Assembly (NCBI RefSeq): GCF_963676685.1
Contig: NC_092352.1
Location: 23,331,117 to 23,395,116, forward strand
Reading direction: 5' to 3'
Source of the DNA: Mytilus edulis
Lineage: Eukaryota; Mollusca; Bivalvia; Mytilida; Mytilidae
Length of the DNA stretch: 64,000 bases
Shown piece by piece: positions 32,720 through 43,639 of this stretch. Numbering within the stretch: position 1 is the first letter of the stretch; each line of letters opens with the position of its first letter. The notes beneath the pieces are model-generated. The model was not told the DNA's origin. It was given only the letters and a program-made list of their open reading frames with translations, and did no database searches. Both the position numbers and the translations under genes were made by a program.

Positions 32720-35700
32720 CTTTACTAGCAGTTCAGATTTGATGTTTTATCTTGAGCGAAATAATTCCGTAATAATTAGTTGTAGTTTCGTATCGCGCTT
32801 TATTTGGACAAATGAAGATTTGCCCTCCGGAAACACAAGGGTTAAATTATGACAATCGAAGAAGCTAAAGATTTAATGCAGTTTAAAATCCTTGCTTTAT
32901 TCAAATCAGATCGTATAACGACTCATTCATAAAATGTGTCGTTTGAACGAGCAGTTAAAATGTCTATGAAATTTATCCTGTCCGATGGGGTATAGAACTT
33001 GTAAAGATTGATGTCACTTTAATTGATAATGATGTACAAATTTAACACTGGCAGTTTTATTTTAATTTCAATGTCAATTATATGCATATAAAACAATACC
33101 TTATAATTGACCCAAGGCAGGTGTAATGGTGTCGGTTTCTGTACAGAAAACAATACAAGTGGACCGGAGAAGAAAAGTTAACACAATCCGTTAATACTGT
33201 GTAAATTAGTTCAGGGTTCATTATTTGAATTTCATAATACAATATACTTATGCATTGATCATAAGTACGACTTTCGTCAGCAATACAAAATTATATGGCC
33301 TGTTATATGAAATCGAAAAAAAAGTTATCTATTTCCCTCTTACAATAATTTTGAGTTTGTGTTAGCTTTAATGTTTTAAAAATTATCAGGTTGTCGATAT
33401 TGTAGCAATTGTTTGTGATGTAATTGTTTGTTTTATAGCATTTTTGTTTTCTTATTTACTATGTATTATTATTATACGCATGTTGTTTGTTTTGTTTTGT
33501 TTAATTTTGTTTGCTTTTCGTACTTAAATAAAAAAGAAGAGTTTTAGTCATCGATTACAGCATTGTCTTGCATACACACAAGTAAACTCAACTTTCACTG
33601 ATCTTTCTTGAATACCAACTATAGTAACTTTAGAACACAGTGGTAATTTCCGATGTTATGACGTAAACATTTCATAAAACGTTTATACCGAAGCACTGAC
33701 TGACATGTAATGCAATAATTGTCAATGCAGGTGCTATTTTAATATTTCCAAAATATTTTTTTTAATGTGAATCTTACAATAATTTAATACTTTAAGTAAT
33801 AAATATATCAACAATTATGATATCAACGTGTCAGTGAAAAAAAGGGTATTAAGTCAATTCTATTGAGAATATATGAATGAAAACGGTATTTTAAAATAAT
33901 ATGCACTTTTAAAAATAGTAATTGACTAATTATTTTTTATATTGGTCCAATTTAGCAGAAGAATAGTCAACAGATAGTTTTGATGAGATAAGAACGTCAC
34001 TTACCTGGGGGAGGTTTAAAATTTATAACTCCTTCAGGTAATGATAAAAATCTATATTATATTAGATAACAAAAAAATTTACAAATATTTACAATAATTC
34101 TTTTGAAGTTACGTATCGGTCTATCACCAAAAGTGTGAATTTAAACCGAAATTGTGATTATAGATATGAATGACATGAAAAGGGCAAAATGTCCAATAAA
34201 CATAAAAATTAATTAGTTATCCCATGTATTATTAATTTTTCATAACTAAGTATGAGGTAATATCACATGAGCATATTTTGTACAAAAACACATCAAAGAG
34301 ACAAACCTGTTTTTTTTAACGTTTTGAGTTTATTATTTGCGGTCATATATGTAGGGTTGTCACACAGGTATTGCACCGTCATCGGCATCCTTTTCTCACT
34401 GGCCATCTCTAAAACTTTTTTCTGAAGAATTATGAATCATTCAAATGAAATATTTAGACTATAATATTTTACACTTGTCATTTTTGGGGCCCTTTAAAGC
34501 TTGCTGTCCGGTGTGAGCTAATGCTCCGTGTTGTGAAGATCGTACTTTGACCTATACTGGTTTACTTTTAGAAATTGTGACTTGGATGGAAAGTTGTCTC
34601 ATTGGCGCTCATACCACAGTATTCTTATATCTATTATACTCTACATTTGAATTTAGAACAATTGTGGTATATATCTGCATGCTTTAAATTTTACTGCATC
34701 AAGTTTGTCATAAACGTTTCAAAGGATTCTGATTTCATCAAAATATTGAATTGTAGAAAAAGAAATCCGATTTGAAATATGATTCAGACATTGACGTTTA
34801 TTTTCAGGGGCGATTTGTACAATCAATATGTTTATTTCTCTCAATAGTATTTGAAATGTTTCCTAAGTGTCATTCTAACAACTTGACAACAATGAGTTCT
34901 GTTTCTATTAAAGGGTGTCATAGAGCTACACGTTACTTATGCGACACCGAGTCCGTTATTTTAATACAAAGTTATTGCTCTAGGATAAACTGAGGTGTGC
35001 GCCAGTCACAAGAATTGTTCACAATATTAAAAAAAAATCTGTGAAGTGTGTACAATTTGTAGTTTCAGTCCAATAATAAAGTTAATTTCACCCAGCAAGA
35101 CATGATCCTGTCGAATCTAATTGTGTTTTGCACAAAGGTTATCTCTCTGTTTTCCGTCATAATCTATGCACATGGTAGCTATCTCAATGGAAACTGGTAT
35201 GCTCAAAAATTCTAGCAATGCTATTTAATTCACCCTTAACTATTTCAAACCACAACAGATGCATCAGTGAGAATTTAAGAACAATGGAGAAAATATATTT
35301 TAATCCTGTTTTAAATGATGTTTATCTTTCTTTTGTAACTCCATTGTTGGATCAAGGGGATTGTGCATCGGCATTTAACTACTTTTTGTTCCAAAATCTT
35401 TTACTCCGTAAAGATCGACGAAATTAGACTGGAACACCCCCAAACTCTAGAATTCCTAAATTCTCGCCTGAATTCCTCGTGCACTTTCCTGTGCACAAAA
35501 TTAAGATTTTCTCCAGCAACTTCTTAATTTCTTTTTTTTTTAATGTTTAGTGAGTATATTTGCTTTTCCTTGAGGGTGTTCTTCCATATGCATTTATTTA
35601 TGTAAAACTCTTTACAGTGAAATTTTGTATTTTTCAATTAGAGTTCACGTGCTCCATATAAAAATAAAATGTTTTATCATTTGCAGTGCACCAACTTTCC

Positions 35701-36355
35701 ACCAGAGACCAAATGAAATAGTTAGCAACTATTATAAAAGGTCACCATACAGCCTTTAACTACGAACAAAATAAAACCGCAAAAAAAACCTATAAAAAAT
35801 ACCGGAGTAGACAAATGCAAAACAATTCATCTGAACCATATGGTATGGTAAAGCAGGGACTTTCTGTCCCTGGGTAAAGTAACTAATTTGAGGTTGAGGT
35901 AGAGTTGGTTAAGTAAATTTTAAATTGCCAAAGACAAAATTATCATACAATTAATTATCAGAAATGTTCACATTTCATGACAGTCACCAAAATGTAATTC
36001 CAGCTTTGGATCTACATTTTTTTTGGTAGAAATATTTATAAAAAGAAACTTTCTTTAAATTAGTTTTGATCGTAGGTTGTTTTGTTAATGTAAGGGGTTC
36101 TCATAAGATGTAAAAATGTGAAAAATATATAAGAATTTTTTTCCGTCCAATGCTGGAAATAAAAAAAGAAGAAAATAAATCTTAAATGCATTATTAAATT
36201 TTGAAAGTAGACAAGAGTACGTAATTTCATTGGCCTTACATGTATTCTGTATTGTTTATACGTTTGCGGATTCTATCGTACGTTTTCAAATATATATAAA
36301 GATATTAAGGCAATAAGCTGAACTCCGTATCGGAGTTATTTATTTTTACTCCAAA
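32720..36355. other. Intergenic stretch between Wnt8 and the sulfotransferase
   Basis: AT-rich. It would contain the Wnt8 promoter, but I cannot point to a core promoter motif. A family A copy lies at 34471-34640. A weak exon-like stretch lies at 34307-34408 (see findings). Confidence 0.5.
34471..34640 (+). repeat. Dispersed repeat family A
   Basis: ACACTTGTCATTTTTGGGGC, GCTTGCTGTCCGGTGTGAGC, AAAGTTGTCTCATTGGCGCT. Confidence 0.8.
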
Positions 36356-37453
36356 CTATGTTCTGATCGAAATATTTGCGTTCTGAAATATAAATGCAGG
36401 GTATATATTGTAATCAAATATTTTAAAATCTATCATAAAGACCTCTACTAATTTCTCTAAAGTCTGTAAAGAAATAGTACTATAAGCATACATAAGATGT
36501 TTTTGTTTTTGTGATCGCAGGTCAAATTTTTGTGATTGCTTATTTGCTTTGATAAAGGTTGACAATAGTTTCTCTTCTGTAATATTTTCTGCCTCTTTGT
36601 AGGAGAAAGGCAAATTAATTTCATCCGCTATTATTCCTCTAAACTGAAGCTTCCGCCACGTCCTTTTGAGACTCTCCTCAAAGCTTAAACATTTTGAAGC
36701 TTCTTTTCTGAATTCTACAAAAGTGTGACTTACATCATACAAAGCATCAAAGACTGCTTGGTTTTTAAAATTCTGTAAAACTGGTATATATTGTGTTAAA
36801 TTTAGGTTCCCTAGTACGAACCAAGCGTCCTTTTCAAATGATTCTATTTTACCAATGAAATCATATTGTACGTAACAAGGAAGACACAATTGATGAGCTG
36901 GAATAAAATGAACGTCACGTTTGGTCTGCGGATTATTATTAGAATGAATAATGTACTCTACAAACTCTTTAAAAGATACATCATGTCCACATGTATGTGT
37001 TGTCTCCCTTGCTAACCTGGTAGCAGGAATACCTATCTTGTTCCAGTAATACGGATTAGGAGAGTATAATTTGTCAATAAAACCAGATAGTAATCTTGTG
37101 TAGGGATTTCTCACAAATATAAATTTTGTAAATGACTTCAGTAATCCCAGCACTTCCAATAACGTCGATTTTGATAAATCCACATAGTAAGAATTCGCTA
37201 GTTCTGGTCTTATTTGATAAGGTGTTTGCACTGTGCCTAGCTGTACATGTTGAAGTAAACGTCTCCAGAATGTTGATCCAGCCTTTTCTATCCCACAGTA
37301 AATGAACTTGTGAGCTTTGTTTGGTTGTAGTTGGCGACGAAACATTCTCTCTGATGTTTTGATTTTCATATCTCCCAATCGTTTACACTGTGAAAGCTGG
37401 TGCAGATATCTATTCGTCATAACTTTACTGGTAGAGTAGTCAAAGATTTCAGT
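36356..37453 (-). CDS. Sulfotransferase exon 3 (catalytic domain)
   Basis: Acceptor taaacag at 37454-37456, phase 0; stop TAG at 36358-36356. The open frame continues to about 37510 with no ATG at its start, which shows it is entered by splicing. It carries the PAPS-binding loops and the whole catalytic domain in a single exon, as is common in this family. Confidence 0.92.
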   Translation of the reverse strand, partial: TEIFDYSTSKVMTNRYLHQLSQCKRLGDMKIKTSERMFRRQLQPNKAHKFIYCGIEKAGSTFWRRLLQHVQLGTVQTPYQIRPELANSYYVDLSKSTLLEVLGLLKSFTKFIFVRNPYTRLLSGFIDKLYSPNPYYWNKIGIPATRLARETTHTCGHDVSFKEFVEYIIHSNNNPQTKRDVHFIPAHQLCLPCYVQYDFIGKIESFEKDAWFVLGNLNLTQYIPVLQNFKNQAVFDALYDVSHTFVEFRKEASKCLSFEESLKRTWRKLQFRGIIADEINLPFSYKEAENITEEKLLSTFIKANKQSQKFDLRSQKQKHLMYAYSTISLQTLEKLVEVFMIDFKIFDYNIYPAFIFQNANISIRT

Positions 37454-40400
37454 CTGTTTAAAGTATAGTAAGATTTTTAATGAAAGATTGACAATATCAC
37501 TACAATACACAATTCAAACTGTCTTAAAATATTAATTGTTATGAATTAAAAGAGAGTTGGAGAGTAAACGTAACTTGAGGCCAGAATTTTGCCTCGAGAA
37601 TTCTAAAATCCATCTATCAAATAAACTCATCATAGATACCAGGATTAAAATTTTATATACGCCAGACGCGCGTTTCGTCTACAAAAGGACCATCAGTGAC
37701 GCTCGAATTAAAAAAGGTTAAAAAGGCCAAATAAAGTACGAAGTTGAAGAGCATTAAAGACCGAAATTTCCTAAAAGTTTTGCCAAATAAAGCTAAGGTA
37801 ATCTATTCCCGAGATAGAAAAGCCTTAGTATTTCAAAAATGCAAATTTTTGTTAACATTTAATTTATAATTATGAACATATCAATGATAACTCAAGTCAA
37901 CACAGAAGTGCTGACTACTGGGCTGGTGATACCCTTGGGAAAATAAATCTCCACCAGCAGTGGCATCAAATGGCATACATCAGGTATTCACAAGATGCAA
38001 CTCTCTCAGATATAGAGTGAATGACCCATATTCGCCGCATAATTCGTCTTTTCCACTTACATCCGACCTACATTCGAATATTTGGAACTTTTTATGTAGG
38101 TTTCAGAAATTTTACTAAATGAAAAAAAAACGTTTGAAATTAATTGATTAATTGTTCTAAACATCGACGCAAACTGAAGAGGAAATCAAGTTGTAGAACC
38201 ATGGGGTACACATTTTCGCCGCAATGTTTGTAATTACATGAATAAGCTTGAGAGATCACTTCTTTACGATTTTTCTCACAAACATTTACCTTAAGACTGC
38301 ACATGATTGTCATATAAATCTTTCATATTAGCCAAAATTGTTTAAAAACACCTGCATACTTCTTTATATGTGCGAATAACTTTGGAAATGGGATAAAGAG
38401 AAATGTCAACCGTTTCGAACATTACAAACAGCCTTTATCATCTATTTAGATAAGTACTGGGTAAAGGCACATACACTTTTCAAAATAATAGGAAAACGAC
38501 AAACATGTGTCTATGGCGAATATTGGCCACCCACTCTAACAAAACTATTTCCTTAGGCTTTTGAAATTCATATTAAAGAAATAACCAAGGTTGTCACGTT
38601 AGATATCCATACCCAAAAACTCAAAGGATTGAATCGTGGGAATAGTCATAGTGATTAATTTCCCCCTCCTTCATCAAGCAGTAAAACCTTGCTAAAGTGA
38701 AGCGTTCTTTCTGCTGTGTGGGATAATTAAACCAAAGAACCCGGCCCGAGGAACAATTCATTTGACATGCTGAAAGGCAAATTTTCTGGGATCCCAACCC
38801 TCTCCCTAACCTGGGATACAATAATACCTAATACAAATACTACAGATACAAGTGGACGTGGACGGGTACTTGTACATCCCAACAAGAAAAGACACCAAGT
38901 CCAGATCTGAGAGTACTCGCAGTTACTGAAATTATTGCTATTTGGTTTAATTTTTTTCGTTTATTGTTTTGTAAAGTTTGTTTTAGTGTAGTGTTGTGTA
39001 GCATTGTCATAGGTTAGGGGGATAGCTGACGTCAACAGACATGTGTAACCCAACCACATTATGTATGTGCCTGTCCCAAGTCAGGAGCCTATAATTCAGT
39101 GGTTGTCGATTGTTGTTCAAAATATTTGGTTTTTGTTCATTATTTTGTAAATAGATTAGACCGTTAGTTTTGTCGCTTGAATTGTTTCCCCATTTGTTAT
39201 TTCGGGACCTTTCAAAATCAAATGTTTCTCTGTTATTACCGTAATGATTTTTGAGAACTCAAAAGCAATTTAAATATATGTTTTTCTCTAAAATTAAATA
39301 AAATGCTCAACGATATTCATTTCAAGAGGTAGCAACTGCTACTGAGACTTTGTGAAACGTCATCAGTGTCTCAATAAAAATTAAGGAGCCAAGGTTTTGT
39401 CATAGAACGTTTCGTCATTTTTCATTTTTTCTCAAAAGGTTAATAGGAAAGTACGAGAAAAAGGTTAATAGGAAAGTACCATGACCTAGTAGATAAATTT
39501 CTACTTCATAAATAATACAACATGGTCATGAGTTATAGATTCTAGGTGCTGTATTTTATTTTTATTTACCTTACATTTTTTTTCTTTATTTGTCGTTACG
39601 CAATTATTTTTCTGTTGGTCTTATGACGCTTACCGTGACAGTCCAGTTTGTATACATCCAGCCATCGGGATTTAGTTTTGGCCGATCCTGCAGTGGGGTC
39701 AAGATGTGTGATTCAGATGTTTTTACAGTGTTGTTTTCATTTTATTTACGAATAAGCTTTATCAATACTTAATTATTACTTTATCGTGAAAATGTATAGT
39801 ATATTCTGTATGTACACATTTTTTGAAAAATGTTTTTGTCAGAGTTTATATCAACCACAAATAGCTTTTTTGTTAGCGCCTTGTATTGATTTTGATTTTT
39901 GTATCTTTGTTCAGTTGTATTTTATGTCTGTGATGTATGTTGACACAGTCTTGATAAATGTTAGATGAACCATTAACCTGACTTGTCTGTTTTGTTGAAC
40001 AACCAATTTTGTCAATATATAACGGAACTAAAACACTTCTCATACAAGTTGAAGGTATAGCTAGCCATAACATCATGTTTAACCAGCTATTTCGTTCTTG
40101 TAAGGCATTTTACTGTTTTTCTTCGAGCGACACTGATGAGTCTTATGTAGACAAAATCGCGTGTCTAGTGTTCAAACCGAGACTTAACGAAATTGCAATT
40201 TCTTGATGTTCTACTAATTAATTACATTTTCTGACTGTACTCTGGAGTTGTTGTTTCTGTTCCCATAAACACAGCTGCGTAGATTGTAAAACTCCTGTAT
40301 CTCTTTCACTAAAATTATCATAAACATTAAAATTAAATAGATGACTTTTGATCAGATTGGGACAAAAGACAAAATGTTTGCAACTGTCTTCAAGTTAAGG

Positions 40401-41461
40401 CACATTTATACTATACGACAGAAACATTTCCTTTTGAATCTAAATAATGGTAACAAAGATAATAACGGTCTAGAGCCAGTCAATATTTATAAAATAGGAA
40501 TACAATTTTAAAAGTCAAGTACAAATATACAAACAAAGAACTAGATGAGGAATGAAATTTGCATGGAGAAAAACCAGATGTACCGACAGAGTAATCATCA
40601 CCTCCCAAAGGATGTTTATAATAGTTTGTAATTGTGTATGTGTTTCTTGTCGTCTTCTTTTCTCATTTCTATGTTGATATGTTATTTTCTTTCCATTGAA
40701 GATAATGCGATTGTTCACGAAGACTGTAATTACTGATGCTGGTAAATTTTCATCCCCGATTCGAGGATTTTCGACTTTAAAAGAATGACAAGCAGCTCCT
40801 ATTGTGATTTGTTATTAGTAATTCGGATAGTTTAATAAGGAAAATTCTGTGTTTTATGACACCATTCCAATTTTTAAAAAAAACAACAATAAAAAAAACC
40901 CAAACAAACCAATCCAATTAAAATCGTATTTGACCTATATCAAATCACTACACTCTATTGTATGATGTTGTTTAGGATAAAATAAATAATACGATGTGTA
41001 ACAGTTGTTTATAATTGTGTTGGAATTTCTTGCTTGCTATGTCTACGACTTTAAAAGGAAACAATAAATACTTTTTCGTTATGTTGCTTAAAAAAAAAAT
41101 TGGAATCCGATAAATATAATAGCACCCCATAAAAAACGTCAACGGAGGGAGTTGTAATCTTAGATAAGAACAATTGCAAAATTACTTTAATCGAATAGAG
41201 TGTGCTGTGTAAGCAGTTTTTATAGATCTGCTGGACAGTCACTTATTTCTAGTTGACGATATATCCTCTTTTTTTTTATTATAACCACTGAGCATGTAAA
41301 CGTTCTTCTTTTGTTTAATACAAGTTGGTAGAAAGTTTGCAAGGAAATCAATACTTACCTTCGTTGGTTCCGATGATATACAATAAGATATATCCAATCG
41401 CCATAACAAGATATGTACACAACAACAATATAGATACTAGTTTCCATTTTCTCCACATCAT
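36356..41461 (-). CDS. Golgi carbohydrate sulfotransferase (HNK-1/CHST8-14 type, Sulfotransfer_2)
   Basis: Predicted PAPS-dependent sulfotransferase acting on glycan chains in the Golgi. Three exons join in phase: 41359-41461, 40226-40308, 36356-37453, giving 1284 bp and 427 aa. A short cytoplasmic tail is followed by one membrane segment (about residues 8-31), so this is a type II membrane protein. The 5'-phosphosulfate loop is IEKAGSTFWRRLL (118-123 core; the family usually has PKxGCTNWKR). The 3'-phosphate site is FVRNPYTRLLSGF (Arg177, Ser185). DVHFIPAHQLCLPC followed by YDFIGKIESF is the usual family block, and the C-terminus ends in a VxxFxIDFxxFxY-type motif. It is related to but not clearly any one vertebrate CHST, so I give no symbol. 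The middle exon is supported by phase and splice sites only (donor gtaatt is weak). A three-base mismatch from the consensus loop is notable but common in mollusc relatives by inference. Confidence 0.85.
37610..37990. repeat. Dispersed repeat family E in sulfotransferase intron 2
   Basis: Contains ACGCCAGACGCGCGTTTCGT, CTACAAAAGGACCATCAGTG and GAAGTGCTGACTACTGGGCT. Related text occurs at 9640-9735, 40125-40195, 54030-54100 and 57470-57545. Confidence 0.75.
38013..38538. mobile_element. MITE-like element with imperfect terminal inverted repeats
   Basis: Left TAGAGTGAATGACCCATATT then CGCC; right the imperfect inverse, GGCGAATATTGGCCACCCAC then TCTA; 526 bp, non-coding. Ends resemble sequence inside 47667-49384. 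Confidence 0.6.
39000..39240 (+). repeat. Diverged relative of repeat family C
   Basis: ATGTGCCTGTCCCAAGTCAG, GAGCCTATAATTCAGTGG, and GTTTCCCCATTTGTTATTTC. Confidence 0.55.
39975..40200 (+). repeat. Family D/E repeat in sulfotransferase intron 2
   Basis: CTCATACAAGTTGAAGGTAT and CACTGATGAGTCTTATGTAG, next to the proposed exon 2 at 40226-40308. Confidence 0.6.
40226..40308 (-). CDS. Sulfotransferase exon 2 (stem region)
   Basis: Acceptor attttag, donor gtaatt (weak); 83 bp, phase 1 in, phase 0 out, exactly what exons 1 and 3 need. It encodes KEIQEFYNLRSCVYGNRNNN and a few more residues, a polar stem. Confidence 0.6.
41359..41461 (-). CDS. Sulfotransferase exon 1 (membrane anchor)
   Basis: ATG at 41461-41459 and a second in-frame ATG just after; donor gtaagt, phase 1. 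It encodes 34 residues beginning MMWRKWKLVSILLLCTYLVM, a basic tail plus one membrane helix. An AG directly before the ATG suggests an upstream 5' UTR exon. Confidence 0.75.
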
Positions 41462-42617
41462 CTGTCTATTTTAGGCAACAAATCCGCCTTTTACCATACA
41501 TACTTGAAATGTTCAAATAAACAGCCAAAAATATCATGTTAGTACACACAAATGCGAAAACATGAAAAGTTTTTGAAATAAAAAGTGGGACATATTCAAT
41601 AACTATTTTCGGAAATTTTTAAATTATCGTTATTTTCATTGATCACGATTCTTTACAATAAACATACAGTTTGTTTATTTATTTTGCAATTTATTGACTC
41701 ATCGTTTGAATATACAAACTATGCAGGTATATTGGTTTCTTTTAAACATTCAATTATAAAATTGAACGGGTACTGCCATGATTTGAAACACTTTTCCAAA
41801 TGCCCTGTTGGCAAAATAAGACAATCTTTAGAAATTGAAGGTCCAGCTCTCTCAGGAAAATTTAACCTAAGATATTTGACTTTTCTTTTATGTCCCTTTT
41901 TGGTAGTTTAGCTTCTTACGTGGCTACGTGTTTTGACGTCTCTTACTTTCAAATGTCGATTGATTTGGATTGAAGGTAAATAATGAAAGTAAATTCAGGA
42001 TAATATCGAATGTAGAAATTCTGCATCATATGTAGATTTTTTTCTCGATACTTACACATATGGACGACTAGAATCTATGACAAACGTGATGATTTCAACT
42101 TTCCAATTGTCAGTTTCCCTTTTTTAGACAGTAACAACACAACATTACAACACACTTTAAAAATAAGTAGCAACTGGCTTAACTCAAAAGATCGGTATAT
42201 CACAAACAAAACGAACATAAACACAATAAAAACAAAGCATCGATATAAGAGTACTTGCCGTTCCCGAAAACTAATTCCGAGCCAATTACAGCTAATAGAT
42301 AAATCATGCTTCCCCAAACTGAACTATCAATCAGTACACATCCAACGGATTTAGTTTAAAGACGCCACAAACAATCTCAGAAACGCATGCCCTTGTGCAA
42401 TGTCAAACTAATATACTTGATTGTAAAGTGAAATTCTGGGCGTTAAGCAAACATTACTCATGTTTTTATTTAATCAACTTAAGAAATAATTTAATGTTCT
42501 CAATGAATCTGCAGTTGGTTTGTGTTACATTGTACTCACAGCTTGTGTTTTATTTTATTCATATATCATATTTTAGAACAAGTATTCCCGTATCATACAC
42601 CAATATTTTGGATTAAA
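41462..42617. other. Region upstream of the sulfotransferase start, no gene recognised
   Basis: AT-rich. Should contain the sulfotransferase 5' UTR and promoter. No core element can be pointed to. Confidence 0.4.
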
Positions 42618-43405
42618 TTATTTATCCTGATTTAGAGTAATTCCTAGTAATTTGATTTGCTGATATTGTTCTAATAAATTTCAGTACAATTTTTTATTAC
42701 GTCAATAGGAATTATCTCCCTTATTCATTACGTCAATTGAATTATCTCCCTTATACATCTTGACCTAATGAAAAAATAAGAAAAATTGAGTTGCTTTATA
42801 GTCCTAATATTTTTAATTTTTCACAGTTTTAGATTAAATATCTAAAATATATTTGGTTGATATTGTCCTGATATTAAATTTGAATATATTAATATGTAAT
42901 ATAACAAAATCAGGATAAATTCATTGCACTGTGTTCAATTGTCCTAATACGGAATTTATCGGGTCAATAAATTCTCGTATTAGGACAATTGCACACTGTG
43001 TAACTTATATTATCCTGATTTAGAGTAATTTCTCGCAATTTGATTGGCTGATATTGCCCTAATAAATTTCAGTACAACCTTTTTTCAATTGGAATTATCT
43101 CCCTTATTTATTACGTCAATTGGATTTATCTCCCTTATTTATTACGTCAATTGGAATTATCTCTCTTATACCATTGACCTAATAAAAATAATAAAATTTG
43201 AGTTGATTTCTAAAATTTTTATTTTTTCACAGTTTTATATTAAATATCTAAAATATACTTGGTTGATATGGTCCTAATATTGAAGTTTAAATATAATAAT
43301 ATGTAATATAATAATATGTAATATAACAAAATCAGGATAAATTCGTTACACAGTGTTCAATTGTCCTAATACGGAAAAAATTCTCGTATTTGCACACTGT
43401 GTAAC
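42618..43405. repeat. Tandem duplication of a ~390-bp unit
   Basis: ATTATCCTGATTTAGAGTAA starts both copies (about 42618 and 43009). Both carry several AATTATCTCCCTTATT stretches and end with TTCAATTGTCCTAATACGGA and a hairpin partner. Confidence 0.8.
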
Positions 43406-43639
43406 TAATAATACCACTACAGAGAAATGATAAGAGATAAACACAACAACACATATCGAAGGGGTAATATGTTTTCAACTGTAATGATTTAGTATCGAAA
43501 GTTTCGCTCGTTCTGACTACCTGCGTCACACTTTCCCGAAAATTACATCCGATGTACACCTGATGCAAAATATCTTCAAATTCAGGTCTAATTGTACAAA
43601 TATCGGGCCATTCATGAGGGCATCTTAAGACATCTTATC

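Noticed and set aside
35218-35427. 69-aa plus-strand open frame
   Set aside because: No homology recognised, no splice context; likely chance in AT-rich sequence.
38621-38821. Cysteine-containing minus-strand open frame in a sulfotransferase intron
   Set aside because: No flanking splice sites in a usable phase and the neighbouring sequence looks repetitive.
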